Source: Agrypnia vestita (lineage: Eukaryota > Arthropoda > Insecta > Trichoptera > Phryganeidae). Taken from it: a stretch of DNA of 64,000 nt. Both the position numbers and the translations under genes were made by a program. The notes under the pieces are model-generated. The model did no database searches and had not been told where the DNA came from. It saw only the letters and a list, made by a program, of their open reading frames with translations. This document shows positions 1 through 12,530 of this stretch, one piece after another (position 1 is the first letter of the stretch; each line of letters starts with the position of its first letter). The stretch spans positions 1 to 64,000 of the forward strand of contig JADDOH010002096.1 in assembly GCA_016648135.1 (NCBI GenBank), read 5' to 3'.

Positions 1-182
1 TTTTGAAATAGTTATAAATCCTGCGAAGCCTGTAATAAGACGTATACAGTAATAAATTCATCAAAATTAAAGTGACAGTCATTAATTCAAAGACTTAAAA
101 AAATAACACAAATTTGAACGCTAATAACACAGTAGTGTTAATAATGTACCTTACCTAAACATTAATATCATGAAAAACAATA

Positions 183-392
183 ATGCTAAGCCCTAGTATG
201 CATTTAAAGTATATTTTTGGCGGTCCATGGAGAGGCGGCCGTTGCAAGATGCGTAATGCGGCCGGTTCGGTTTTGCTGGCCCGGGGTTCAATCTCCGGCA
301 GTTTAATTAGTTTTTTTTAGCTGTGAATTCGAACGAAATTACGGCCATTACACGAAGTTACGGACAGACAACGAAATTATTGTTTGATTGAA
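183..392 (-). repeat. Helentron-like/tRNA-like repeat, copy A (truncated)
   Basis: Reverse complement of the middle of the copy at 59546-59828: TAACTTCGTGTAA, TTTCGTTCGAATTCACGGCT-like, CCGAACCGGCCG and CGGCCGCCTC are shared in order. It includes a B-box-like GGGTTCAATCTCC on the plus strand. The terminal hairpin end is missing. Confidence 0.65.
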
Positions 393-2265
393 AACCGCGG
401 CAACGAACAATTTAATAACAACGGTGCATTACTAGTTTATAAAGTTACGTGTCCGCGGTAAATACTGCATCCTGACTACGGAGAATCTTGCCAACAGCAA
501 CAATATTTATCCACGTAAAACAATTAATAACTTGGGCTCGGATCCAAATCCGAATTGTCGATGTGTAAAGCTAAATACTGCGCGGTCCGCTGCGGATGTC
601 TGGCTGGCTGTTAGCGGCCACTCGGGCCAGCTTCACACGAGTAAACTATTTTGTACTAATCCGTTGGTCGGTTAGAATCTAAAGCTATGGAAACGATCTC
701 AGCGTGGAAATAAAAGACTTTGCAAGTAATATTTTTATTATCGTAGAAACGTTTAATTTTATGTAATAAATTTTATGAAAAGATTTAATAGCTTTTCATT
801 TTATTGGTGAGTTCCCAAACAATTGCTCTACATGTTTAATAAGTAATTTTTATAAAAAATTATACTCCCATTATACTCTTCGTTTACTCCGCGGTTCATA
901 TTATTCATAAATTCGTAGCGAATGCTGGTTTGTTGCTTAGTCGATAGAATAAAGAAAGGATCGTTGAGATGTTTTGGTCATGTGGAACGTATGAGCAAGG
1001 AGAGGATGATAATGAAGATATGATATTCGGAAAAGATCTGATAAATCAAGAATGATCAGATAAATCAAATATTGAAGGACGCCCCTGTCAAAAGCATCAA
1101 AAACTGAACAGCGTGCATGAGAAAATGTACGAAAATGGACGAGGCAAAAATGGTGTGCCAGGACAAAAGAGTAGCGTTCGATCGTATCCGCCTACTCCTA
1201 CGGAAACGGCGATCATTAGTAAATTAGTTAGTAATAAATTCGTCATACTATTGGAGAGTTGGATGTTAAGTTCTTTCCCGTGATCCAATCGAGCTGAAAC
1301 TTTGCAAGCAGACTCGTGGCGACGATAAAAATGAAATGATCTTACAAATTTTCGTTTAAAAAATTTAATAAATATAGTATAATTTTGGATTTTTCGAAAT
1401 TTTAATGTTTTTTTTCAAATTGGAATCAATACAAATGCGTAATTAGCTCGACGCTTGTATAGCCACGAAACCTGATTCAATGATAAGGAGAGTATAATAA
1501 AAACTTATGGTTTTTATGGGTTATTTTTTTCGCCCTCAATTTCGAATAAATATGAGTAGGTACTTCTCAAAAAATGAAGGTACTTTCATCTCTAGTAATA
1601 AATATTTTTTAAAACATACATAAAAATAATGGCGATACTCGGATGCCAAATTTCACTAGTAAACCAGATAAACGAGGACGGTTCGAAATATTCGTAAATA
1701 TGTAAACGGACACATGATTGTGTTTTGAGTTACAAATCGTCAGAAATTTGGGCGAAAATAAAGAGGAATAAGATATTTGGTAATTAATTTTGAAGGTTGG
1801 GTGATTTTCAACTGGCAGCGGACGTAAAGTTTGGTTAGCATCCATCCCCCTTCTGCCAAGATTATGTAAACCGACTCAGACGGATTCGCCTATTTTTAAA
1901 GTTCGTGTCTTGCGTTATTTTTTCATTCGGCGGATGTATTTTTATTTTGTTGGCCCGGTCGAAAATAGACACAGTGAAAACAGGAAGTTTATCGGTGGAA
2001 CACAACAAATTCACGGATAAATAAATAACGGTCATATTAATAGACAAGGCCTTGTGATAAATAACGTGTATCCACAGTGGGTCCAATGGATCCATCACGA
2101 AGTCAATCCATGACGAAAATGTTATAAAGTTTCAACATATTTGGTTTCATCAATATTCGAAACTTTACAATATTTTTAGTATGTCCAAATTTTCAAGAAC
2201 ACAATACTGGATTTTTGTAAAATTCGTAACAACTCACACACGAAACAAGTTGCGTCAGTTAAAAC
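393..2265. other. AT-rich non-coding DNA
   Basis: Apart from the LINE remnant at 940-1030 and a GC-richer patch at 570-640, no exon, repeat or RNA is recognised. Minus-strand ORFs at 1097-2098 have AT-driven composition and no motif. Confidence 0.6.
940..1030 (+). pseudogene. Short LINE RT remnant
   Basis: One frame reads SLRCFGHVERMSKERM, the LRWFGHVERM signature found near the C-terminus of many non-LTR retrotransposon polymerases. Only about 25 codons are recognisable before stops. Confidence 0.55.
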
Positions 2266-2460
2266 AAATCATACAACTTCCAAAAATTTTATAGATGTGA
2301 TAGTCTATCATGGATGGATGGATGGATGGAAATAGTGAACGTTACACTGTGTAAAGTGATCACTTAAGCCAGCCGTACGATAGATCGTAAGCACCCAAAA
2401 AGACTATATAAAAATATAACTTCGTCTCCATGAGACATCTATAATATATATTGATTCGAG
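2266..2460 (+). repeat. R1 family copy
   Basis: CAACTTCCAAAAATTTTATA, TGAACGTTACACTGTGTAAA, GTGATCACTTAAGCCAGCC, TTCGTCTCCATGAGACATC. It contains a local GGAT microsatellite at 2310-2330. Confidence 0.78.
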
Positions 2461-4259
2461 AATTATTTAAAAAATAAATTCGCGACCTTTAAACAATCGT
2501 AACTGAATTTTTTCCTGTTGATCTAACAGTTGATAGTTAACCATTATACGAGTAAGTCTCATACATGTCACGAAATTATATTTTGTCAACTCGATGCGCT
2601 CCATATAATATTTATTTCATGTCTATCCTATAAATTAGCAAATCCTCCGATAGAAAACTACGATAAATTTTTATTTATTAATTGTAAGATTATATTACTC
2701 TTCTAGCCACGAGAATTTTTCACTAAGAGAAAAGCACTCACTCTTGCTTGTACCAAAACCACAATTGTAAGAAATTTAATTTAGAATATCTACGAGGGGT
2801 GTATGGAACCACTTTCACCTTTTTGAAGCAAGTTCACCACCTATACAGAATATTGGTATGAGCTTCACCCAGTGAATATCATACAAATGTTCTGCTAATA
2901 AAATATCATGAATTTTGCTGAACATATTCTCTGTATCATATCAATTGGACGCTCTTCGTCATTCTCCCATGCTTGAATCAATTTATCAAACCAACATCGG
3001 AGTCATCGAAGGTGCGAAGGTCCTTTTAAATGGGATGCAACTTTACTTTGATTTACTCACACGTTTCTTCCCATCTGACTAATATTGCTATTTTTCCATT
3101 TTGCAAATGAACACAAACTTGCCCACTTTAAATAAAACTACTCCGTAAATCTATCGGAAATTTTAAAAGGTGTTCAAAGGTCCAAGGCGTTAGTTAAACA
3201 ACGGTATATATATTTTCCTCAGTACTCGTAGCGCTATCAGTCGTTAAACACGGGTACTCATCCTATATCCTTCGTACATAATCTCCACAGCATGAATAAT
3301 ATTTTAATCTAACCACGAAACTATACCGTAAAACACTATCGTACACTATACTACTATAGTAATTAATATTAAAAAATTGGAGGAGCGTACTCATGTACGC
3401 GCGGTAGTTTTACATTTCTGGCGTGATTATGATAGTTGATATTTACATATTGGTTAAACATTTATATTAATACAATGATACAATGGAGATGATAAATATA
3501 ATTGGTAACATTTTAATTCAGTTAAATTATTAATATTTGTTTTTGGTTTTTGATAGCTAAAACTTATTTTATTTAAGATGAATGTCGTTTAAGAGAATGA
3601 ATGAAGACATTTATCGCCGCAGCAATGCAGACATATGAGGCGACGAATAAAAAACAGGTACATTATCAAAAAAGTCCAAGTGCTTACCCACTTTCACATT
3701 TTAACGGTTTTCAGCCTAAAACGGTTCCGTATTCAAAAGTTTCGAAACTATACAACTTTGACAGCCGCATTGAATGTCAAATGAATGAATATGTTTTTGT
3801 TTTGAAAACGAATATCTGACAAATACATCGTTTTTGCAATAAACAAATAAAATTCTCGAATATCACTTTTAATCGGTTTTGGCAAACAAAAACCTGCTTA
3901 AAAAACATTGACAATAACATGAAATACAAAAATCTGTACAAGAAGCCCCTTTTTTATTACACACCTAAAATCGTAATTCATTAAACAGTTCTAATTTTCA
4001 ATTCAATAACCCATCATTCGTCAGGTTTTGAATTGAGCATCTTTATGATTGGTACTCGATTCAAGATGCTCGACAATACATTACTGATACTCTAATTTCA
4101 AGTGGATAAATTTTTGACAGTTTAATGGATGCGCGCGCATTTCGTGGTCTCGCATTCCCGCTACAAGCTGTGCACACCGCGCGTGCGCAAATACCTGATA
4201 AAATATTACAACATTGTCAAAATAATGTATAACATATTTTATTCATTGAACTATCTCAC
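2461..4259. other. AT-rich non-coding DNA
   Basis: No supported feature. A 72-codon plus ORF at 3601 has no recognisable motif. Confidence 0.6.
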
Positions 4260-4835
4260 ATGTAGAGTTCTAGGACACATCCTCCCTGGACACATACCCC
4301 CTAGTCACAAAACCCACTGGATCTTAAAACCCGCTTACAATAAATTAACCGCAGCCTTATATAGAAATGAGTATTTTATATAAAGAGTCAGTGTTTATAA
4401 TAAAGGGTCAGTATTTTAATAAAATAGTCAGTATTAATATTAATGGTCCTAACTAATTTCAGAAAGAGAGAGAGAATAGTTATTTTATAATAGAGAAAAC
4501 TCTAAAATAAATTGTAATTTAATGTTATATTGCACACTTATCTAATTTACAACAATACACGATGTTGACTTCTAACTTATACGATTGTAGCTCTTATTTA
4601 GCATTGTTGAATTGAACAGGTTCGGATAACTAGAACTGATGTAATATTTTTAAGTAATGCGTCTGTATTATTTTTAAGTAATTAGTCGGTATTACTTTTA
4701 AGTAATGAATCTAATCAATTTTTAAGGTCTAATTTTCAAGGGTGTTTTTGCAAAGAGGGTTAATTGATGATACAGGGGGATTTTGATAGAAGGTTTATGT
4801 CCAGGGGGGATGTGTCTAGTGGGTATGTGTCTTGA
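4260..4835. repeat. Foldback region with mini-tandem repeats
   Basis: Left GGACACATCCTCCCTGGACA with CATACCCCCTAG is mirrored at 4790-4833 (GGGGGGATGTGTCTAGTGGG). Between them are short direct repeats, AAGGGTCAGTATTTTAATA-like on the left and TTTTTAAGTAATTAGTCGGT-like on the right. Confidence 0.55.
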
Positions 4836-6622
4836 TTCCGTAGAGACGCACGCAAATATACAAAAAAGACTATATGTATTTAAGTTAGTATTATGACTTA
4901 ATAAGTTATATTAATTTTTAAATGTATCGACAAACTTCCTAAAGGTATAAATGTATTATATTTAATTACTTAAGGCTTAAAAAAACAAATATTATTTTTC
5001 ACAAATATGTTGTAGCTAATACTGATTTAAGCGAAATTTTGTAACTCTATCTGTGAAGTCATCAATGTATTTCGACTGCATAAAATAGGCCAACGGATTT
5101 ATCCATCTAAATAACATCACGCTCATCAAACATTTCATCGGGTTTCATTGATACACCATGGTCAGGCAAGCATTATTTATAGAAATCAGACGCTTTCTGG
5201 TAGCCACGGGTTCAAAGCTCCGCTGGAAAGCTCTTTGCATGAAAATTGCAACCACAGGCGCCATCTGGCCGGGTGGAAGAAAATAACTGATTCACAATAC
5301 GGGGCCAAATTAAATACAATTTAGTTTGGTCGAAAGCCGACAGATGGGGAAGTGATAGACAGTAAATATTCTATACGTGTTAGAGTTCACCAGTCAACGA
5401 CGATACTAATCTATGCGAGGTCCAACTTGAATTTAAAAAGAATGAATTATATTGTTTATATGATTAACTCAATTTTAAAATCTTCCAAATTTTTATTTCA
5501 ACTCATTAAGGTGTGATTATTTTTTTTTAAATAGTCTTATTTCACTTTTTTTTTTCAATCATACGGTTAGTAATCAATTTACTTTTTCTAAAAAACAAAC
5601 CTATGCAATACAACAGGCATTATAATAAAAGGATTTCAGTTCTATTATAGTATCAAAGTTGTGAATTATTTCAAACTCAGAAAAATAAATTTTCCAACTG
5701 GTTATAGTTAATTCATTCATCTTTCTTTCAGACTAAAAAAAACGACTCCAAAACGGATCCTTCGGTGGTTTCTTTAAGGCATCGTCCGGCAAAATGAGCG
5801 AAATTCACAATTTTTAAAATATCTTCTCTTGTTTTTTTATCACATTTTTGTACAAAAATATATCAATTTAAAATTTATTCATCAGGTTCCATATATTTTA
5901 AATACGGATATCCTGTTAAAATAACACAAACTAAATTATTTAATAAATTATAATTATCAAACATACGATGTATTAAAAAAATTAGGAAAATTGCTCCACT
6001 TTGTGGTCCTTTTTTGACTGGCCTTTATGAATGGCCTCATGAGATGTCTTTTTTTTCAATAGTATTACAAAGTAAACGATTATCCTAAACTAATTAAAAT
6101 TATTGCTAAATCTGTCAGATTTTTTTCTTACAATTCATGTTTTAAAAAATATATATATATATATATTACTTTTTATGTGGTTTTTTCTCCTTATACTGGT
6201 CGACAACTTTTTTAGTTCAATAGTTAAAAGAATGGATATTATAATTTTAAAATAAAAACAAAAAAATCTAAATCTTTGTCGATATTCTTGATTTTAGATA
6301 TTTAATCAAGACGAAACGTATTTATGACACAATACGCAGTGCCTTAATTAAATAGCTGAAATCTGAAAATTAGATTTGTATTAATTTTAATATAATAATG
6401 TCTAGTGTTTTCATTTATTTGAGAAAAAAGTTGTCAATTATGAAAAAGGGTTGAAAAAAAAAACAAAAATATTTTTTTGTGTTTTTTCAACCCAATTATT
6501 TTCATAAATTTTTTTATGCGATATATAAAATACCGAATCCCTAAATACGAATTTGACCATGTTTTTCTTATAGCTATGTTGTATTTATTTTTTTATATTT
6601 ATTTTAGAAACGAGTGGCTCAC
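4836..6622. other. Intron downstream of the LD1 exon
   Basis: If the paxillin call is right this is intron sequence. A moderately GC-rich patch at 5160-5290 holds a 39-codon minus ORF without splice support. The rest is very AT-rich, with an AT microsatellite at 6150-6166. Confidence 0.55.
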
Positions 6623-6753
6623 CGAATGGGGCGAAGCCGCGCTCCTGGGCGGGCTGGTGACGGTGGGGCTGCGCGCCCCATTCAGGGCTCCGTAGCCGCC
6701 AGCCGAGCCGGGGCGGCCGTGAATAGAGCTCTGCAGGTCGGCGAGAAGAGCAT
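6623..6753 (-). CDS. Pax: Paxillin internal exon carrying the LD1 motif
   Basis: Paxillin is a cytoplasmic focal-adhesion scaffold: N-terminal LD motifs (consensus LDxLLxxL) bind FAK and vinculin, and C-terminal LIM domains follow. On the minus strand a TTCTTGCAG acceptor leads into 131 nt that end at TCG/GTGAGC. Two nt plus 43 codons are open; the first residues are ALLADLQ, followed by a Gly/Ser/Pro/Thr-rich linker, as in paxillin LD1 and the disordered stretch after it. The exon enters in phase 1, and its leading AT needs a preceding G to make GAT, the conserved Asp of LDALLADL. Third positions are strongly G/C, unlike the flanking DNA. The complementary strand is also partly open, but its reading has no family resemblance. 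The LIM exons must lie beyond the left edge. Paxillin is the only insect family I know with this LD1; the assignment rests on one motif. Confidence 0.72.
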
Positions 6754-6889
6754 CTGCAAGAAGACATTGTGATATTCTTAATAAATAATTTAATACATAC
6801 CAATATATTGTAAGATGCCAGAGTCAAAGACTTATGGGTGAGTTACCCACTTCGCTGGATTAATAACATACAAGAATTTATATTATATT

Positions 6890-7035
6890 CGGTCACATTC
6901 TGAAATATCTTAAATTCACAAATTGTGAATAATTTAACGTTTGTTTGTGTTTTAGGGCTTTCCGATTGATTGAATTCATTAATTTCAAACCTGTCAAAAT
7001 ACCGAAATAGCAATATTGCTTATTTCGTAATACGG
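6890..7035 (-). repeat. Diverged copy of the 43867-44116 MITE
   Basis: Shares, in reverse orientation, CACAAATTGTGAATAATTTA, GTTTTAGGGCTTTCCGATTG and GATTGAATTCATTAATTTCA with the 44 kb element, and ends with TAGCAATATTGCTTATTTCG. Confidence 0.7.
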
Positions 7036-8795
7036 CCGATTATATTATATTTTTTAATATAGATATACGATTATATTATATTATAGAAAGCAGTTGGATG
7101 CGAAAATCATATAGTGACAATCATTTGAGGAGGAATCTATCCAACAATGGATGGACGCGGGCCAAAGAACAAGAAACAAATATTTTCATATAAAATTTTT
7201 CAGATTAATACAAAAATAAAACTCTTAAATTAGCCACACATTTTTATGCATTATTTGTTTAAAGTTATTTTACTTCTTTTTTATGATTAAGTTTTCTATT
7301 AATTATTTAGTCACAACATTTATTAATTAAAATGTTTTGGCATGCCAGCCCAGAGTTTTGTAACAGCGACACGGATGCTGACTGCCATCTAGCGTCCAAA
7401 AATTAATACTACTAAAAAACATTTCAAATATGCGAAAATAGTCGCTGTTTTCTACTGTTTAATATGACAGCATTCCTATTTTTTCCTAAGGTATTTTATG
7501 AATAACTACGTGTAGTAGTTCATTATCAATTAAAACGATAAATAAATGTAATAAAGCGCTAACATTTATTATACTGTGTACTACAACACTCTCCTACCTT
7601 GCTACCATTAGCAAAGGTACGAATCGCTTTAATTATTTTTCCGATAATACGTGATCAAGACTAACTAACTAACGTATCCCGAGATTAGCAATGTACTAGA
7701 ATATTTTCCAAATATAATTGTACATACAAAATGTTAAATTACTTTATGGTACGACAAAAATTATTATTAAGCTTTACATATTGTTTTCAACACAATAAGT
7801 TGCTATATTTAAAACAAATCTTAATCGACAATATCTTCATTCATTTCATTAATTTGTTACTGGTATTTTAAAAATTATAATAATTATATTTTTTAAATTA
7901 CTTTATTGTATTTATGTAATCAACAAATAATGTAATTAAAAATAATTTGAAATATTATGCACCTTATTGAATTAAATTCTCGAAAAAATTAAAAATAATA
8001 ACGTGTAGTACTCGAAGTATTTCCGGCTTTGTGGCTGCAAAATAACTTAGCTTTTCCGGTTTTACCAAAACAAAGCCCGGAAAGTAAACGAAAAAACTCC
8101 TACATTTCTTCCAAGAAATAGTAATGTGCATCTTTCTACTTTTGATCGTCGATTGGCGGAAATAATTTTATGCGGATATAAATAATATTATTGTCAAAAT
8201 GAAATGCACAACTGAGACCTAAAAACTACAAAATATGGTAAACTAAACAAGTATTCAAAAACGACCCTTTATAAAATTGTGAACAGGTCGTTTGAATGTT
8301 GAATGAACCCAATAACTGGGTAGGTAGATTGAACCCAGCCAAGTCAGGTTTCGCAAAGAAAACGAATAAAAACTCACACCTACGCTGGACCTTACGAAAT
8401 GTCCGGGCGAAGGTGGTACCTGCCGGCTCGAAGACAGTTATATGTGTATAAGGTTATAATTTTAAGTATCACTAAACCAATTGCACTAGAATAAACTATA
8501 GAATATAATCCTCGTTCTAAAAAATGCTAATAAAGAAATATGTTAAAACTATTGATAATAATTTCCATTGCATACATATTCATATCTATAATTATCACAA
8601 ATCAACACCGATTTTTTAAACACCAATGTTTAATGTTTATGTTCGCAAATTCTCTGACCCGGGAGGCGTGGCAGGCGGGAAAGCTAACCAGCAAATAACA
8701 CTACTTAAACACAATAGAATTCCATTTTTGGTATGACGCCTGCACGTCGGCATTAGTCTAGCCAAATATGTACTATACAATTTTAAAATCCCCAC
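7036..8795. other. Intron between LD1 exon and proximal first exon
   Basis: AT-rich. Minus-strand 8360-8425 shows an acceptor-like GCCGGCAG and a donor-like GTGTGAGT about 42 nt apart that could form a phase-preserving mini-exon; it is not called. Confidence 0.55.
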
Positions 8796-8913
8796 CTATT
8801 CCATCGACATCTTCGTAGATATTAAAAGATTTCTTTTCAGCCGGCTGCAATATGGGATCGCCTTTTAAGACAACACTATAAAGGTCGGTGTCTACGCTCA
8901 TTTCACTTTCCAT
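8796..8913 (-). CDS. Pax: Alternative first coding exon of paxillin (proximal)
   Basis: An ATG on the minus strand follows an in-frame TAG and opens 39 codons plus one base, rich in Asp/Glu/Ser/Lys and including NIYEDVDGI. A donor ATAG/GTGGGG follows (good at AG/GT and +5, weak at +4). The leftover G joins the AT of the exon at 6753 to make GAT, giving IDALLADLQ, a textbook LD1. Reading through the donor instead ends after seven more codons at TAG, so the alternative is a 46-residue orphan peptide. A TCAGT initiator about 46 nt upstream (A at 8959) suggests a TATA-less start. I do not recognise the N-terminal peptide; NIYEDVD-like strings also occur in unrelated RNA-processing proteins. Exon status is inferred from phase, donor and context. 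Confidence 0.55.
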
Positions 8914-9105
8914 CGTGGCAAGGCTATTCTAGCACGGAAAATACGCGATCAGATACACTGACAATAACTTGATAAAACTATCGTAAAAATGAGTGATAAA
9001 CACGCGTCACGCCGCTAAACTGCACACTGCAAAATGACATCACTCCGTATAAATAAAACGGGCGAAGACGATTTCTTCAGTCCAACCGTGAAATAAAATA
9101 AAACA
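8914..9105. promoter_or_regulatory. Bidirectional promoter region
   Basis: Between the divergent starts at 8913 (minus) and 9106 (plus). Plus strand: TATAAATA at 9048 and TTCAGTC with A at 9079. Minus strand: TCAGT with A at 8959, no TATA. The intervening 120 bp is richer in CpG than the surroundings. Confidence 0.5.
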
Positions 9106-9315
9106 ATGTACGCCGGTGCCGGTAAGGCAGGGGCTCGAAATGGACTGAATCATCGCGTAAACAAAATATCGCCGGATAGTCGGATAGCTGGCTGTATTAG
9201 TTTCATATCTGTACTCTGTAGTTTGTACATGTTTGTGTTTGATAAGAAGAACGTGCGGAGCGAGGAGATCATGCCAGCAGACTGCCACCGCGTTCTCCGA
9301 CTCCGATACAGATAG
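9106..9315 (+). CDS. Small single-pass membrane protein ORF
   Basis: Plus-strand ORF of 69 codons with GC-rich codon choice against an AT-rich background. Residues 1-26 are basic and polar (MYAGAGKAGARNG...), about 27-45 form one hydrophobic helix (AGCISFISVLCSLYMFVF), and the rest is charged. This is the layout of a type II signal-anchor protein, as in Golgi enzymes, or of a short membrane micropeptide. The start is supported by a TATAAATA box at 9048 and a TTCAGTC initiator with A at 9079, 31 bp downstream, leaving a 27-nt leader. The ORF ends at TAG without a good donor, so it may be complete, or I may have missed an exon junction. A longer minus-strand ORF (9040-9444) overlaps it; the promoter signals favour the plus reading. 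No family recognised. Confidence 0.4.
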   Translation: MYAGAGKAGARNGLNHRVNKISPDSRIAGCISFISVLCSLYMFVFDKKNVRSEEIMPADCHRVLRLRYR

Positions 9316-11689
9316 GCAAACGGTACAGGCATAGGTACAGTGCAGAATTGCAGGAGGGTCTGTGACCTGCCCTTGACCCACAAAGTGGCCGATCGAACTT
9401 GCTGACTCGAAGCTTTTATTGCAGCCCGTGAATTTGAATGCCAATACCAGACTATTGATTATTTATCAATTCTGTAACATGCGTATTTTAAACAAAAATA
9501 GATATAATCTAAAAATGATATTATGAAGTACTTTTAAAAAATTCACAATACTATTTACTCAACACAGTCCCGGGAATGTTACGAAAATCAGGAAAGGAAA
9601 TGAGCTAACCACAAAAATGGCGCCATGATGTCATGTTCGATTAAATTATTGTGAAGCACAATTAAGGGCATTTGAAAACAGCAACAGCATTAAAAAAATA
9701 AAATAAAACCATATTTATTTATTCTGCGCGAGAAATTGAAGATCAAAATTTAAAATGAAATAATGAACAAACGGGGAAAAATATTTTAATTATTAGAGAA
9801 AATATTAAATAAATCGAAAAAGCTAGGTAGGTACCTACGCAAATTTGTGCAAATGTGAACGGGTAAACAAGTATTTTATTTTAGCATATCTCTCAGCGGT
9901 AATCAATATTCTAATAAACATTACCATCTTCGACATCGTAATGTAATGGAGTTTTTGTTACGATGAGATTTATAATAATGCAATTTATTAATAATATAAT
10001 TACATATAAAAAAATAGAGCTTCGAACACGGAAAACGTGTCACATCAATATTCTTACTATTTTCAAACAAGCTAACGCTTGTTCTATTAAAAATTTCAAA
10101 TTAACCTAAAGGCTTGTGCTATGGAATTAGGACTGACTTGCTGGTCTCCTGGAATAAGGCTCGAACCAACGACCACTAGACCGCTAAGAAAGGATCTTAA
10201 CCACTATATCAACAAGCCACTCAATTATAAAACCTAATAATTTTTAGAATGTTAAAATTGATGGTAACTAATCGCTTACTACGTTTCGTGACAAAATATT
10301 ATGAGCATGCATTTTTGCATTTTATGCATTTTCGTGCATTTTCTCAATTTTACACTTATTCTTCTTCGTATCATTCGATATGTATCATTTTTCTTTATAT
10401 ATCCTACATCACTTTAAAAAATTAAATAGACTACATCCTGACAGAAGTAATATATATTTTTATATATTTTTTTGGAGATTGTAATTTTGCTTGTATTACA
10501 TATCTACGTAGGTACCTCCATAACAGCAATTGCTAAATACATATAGTAGTAAGACATAATTAATAATTGGCGTAGTCATTAATGACCATGTAGAAGTCTA
10601 CTACTAATTTGGTTCTCTTTGTTGTATAGCAGCATAAAACAAGCATACCTACATTGACCGTTTATCTCGTATTTTATTAAAAACGAAAAAGTGTGTGGCT
10701 ATGGCGTCAAACGAAGTAAAAAGTTTAAAAATAATTAATTGTCGAATCATTTCCTGTCATTATTGATTGGTTATTTATTGTTGAATATTTTAAAAAATTA
10801 ATAAAATAAGAAAATTAGATATTATTTTACTTATCCATAATACTGTAGATACGTCGATATTTTCTAAACACTTTTTTTATTTACAAAATTTTAAGTAGGT
10901 AATTTAAAATTCTATGAACCTGAAAATATATCAAAAGCTATTATTATTCTCAAGATAAAGTTGCAATGAACCAAATAAGCCAAGGCGAACATTCAAAGAG
11001 ATTCTGAAAGCAACCGCTAGGTGGCTCTAGAAGTAAGTTTTTTTTTTAAATCAATAAAATGATAATATTACTTTCAAATACGAAAATATTAATCAGTATT
11101 CCGATTAAAATTTATATAATCGAAAACATATCTACAAAATAAATATATTTTTAAAATTTTATAATTAACACAGCTTGCGGAAAATTCCGCCAGATGACTA
11201 GGAACACACCAATTTACCGGTAAAATGAGGTAAATAGAAAAACACATTGCCACTTTCATATCCATACCAAGATGTGAGATTAATAATATTTTTATATATT
11301 TTAGCTCCAAATATTGAACCCAGTCGGCAAATAATTAATAATAATATGTTGCTATTTTTAGATATATTTTTAAATTTATCTATTCACCTTTCGATGATGT
11401 GGTGAATAGAAACAATTAAGAGAATGAATAAATGAACATAATTGAATTATTTAAAAAGGTATATATAACATGTATTAATTATTATTTACAGCAACTTAAC
11501 AAAATTCTTAAAGGATTAAATAAAGTATTCGAAAATATATGCTTTGGATACATATGCCCAAAATATATAATAAATAAATATATATATCTATCCAGTTCTG
11601 GCATAAATAGTCTTAAAAATTCCGTGAACTATAAATTCTAACAATTTGGGGAAATCTCATGAAAATTTATTTCGATATTCCCCACTCCT
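9316..11689. other. AT-rich DNA between small ORF and Tc1-like remnant
   Basis: Contains the SINE at 10015-10222. Otherwise no supported feature. Confidence 0.55.
10015..10222 (-). repeat. SINE family 1 copy
   Basis: Reverse orientation: body complement CACATCAATATTCTTACTAT, B-box complement GGCTCGAACC, and the head ends at CAACAAGCC. Confidence 0.8.
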
Positions 11690-12530
11690 ATATAGTGTTC
11701 CTATAATCAATTGGTCACCGAATCAGTAAATATGGAGAAAACATAAAGAAAATCGGATCGCTGTAATTGCATTACATAAAGTTGCGAAGATGCCGGGATA
11801 TATTTTGAATTTTTTAAATCTTTGGGTATCAGTCGCCAGTTTGTCATTAATCGATTCAAGGATACCCAGGATATTGAAGATCGGCAAAGAAGTGGTCCCC
11901 GCGAACTGTACGAACTCCAGCAGTGATCAAAGCCGTGAGTAGCAAAATTTGTAGAAATCCTCTCCGTACACAAAAGATAATGTCCAGGGAGATAGGTATT
12001 TCGACAAGATTTTAACAAATAAAATGATCGGGTGTATATATGTATATATAGCTATGTGCACATAGCTCTCGAGAGGCGGCTCAAGTCACTCAAAAAGTTC
12101 AAAGAGGTCAGCATCCAGCATCAACGATGGTTTGGTGGTTTATCTCGTATGAAGGGGTTACTGAGCTGCATTTTTGTGCTCAGGGTGTGAAGACAAGTGC
12201 GAAATCATACCAAAATGACATTTTGGACAGTGTCGTCATGCCTCTACGTCCATACAGTAATAGTTGGAAGTACACACACCAGAGTTCATTAGAGCTGAAG
12301 ATTGGCCTTCGGGAAGCCCAGATTTAAATCCGCTGGAATGCAAATTGTGGTCACTGTTGGTAACATGACTTGTAGCAGACGACATCCAAAGTTGGAGAGT
12401 TTAAGCGATCGTTGAAGAAAGCAGTGGCCAATTTTCCGATGTCGTACGTGCTGCCATTGATGATTGGCCGTAACGTTTAAAGGCCTGTGTGAAGGCGAAG
12501 GAAGGGCATTTTGAATAAGACTTATTTTCA
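11690..12530 (+). pseudogene. Tc1/mariner-superfamily transposase pseudogene
   Basis: Three frames together show the N-terminal helix-turn-helix (YFEFFKSLGISRQFVINRF), a TRTPAVIKAVSSK-like segment broken by a frameshift, then VWWFISYEGVTELHFCAQG and KTSAKSYQNDIL, and the last catalytic motif DWPSGSPDLNPLECKLWS. The ending resembles NFPMS...RACVKAKEGHFE. The second catalytic Asp (QQD-type) has been lost in a deletion around 12250-12290, and stops and shifts occur throughout. The family differs from the DD34D mariners elsewhere in the window. Confidence 0.8.

Noticed and set aside
6477..6695. Plus-strand ORF across the LD1 exon with an acceptor-like TATTTATTTTAG
   Set aside because: The minus strand has both an acceptor and a donor and a recognisable LD1 motif; the plus reading has no family and ends at TAG in the exon.
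8360..8425. Possible 42-nt phase-1 cassette exon on the minus strand
   Set aside because: Weak acceptor and non-standard donor context, and it would end in T, giving Tyr at the LD1 Asp.
9040..9444. 134-codon minus-strand ORF, the longest outside transposons
   Set aside because: It overlaps the plus-strand ORF that has a TATA box and initiator, has no motif or signal, and its frame mirrors the GC-rich coding strand; kept only as an alternative in the entry for 9106-9315.
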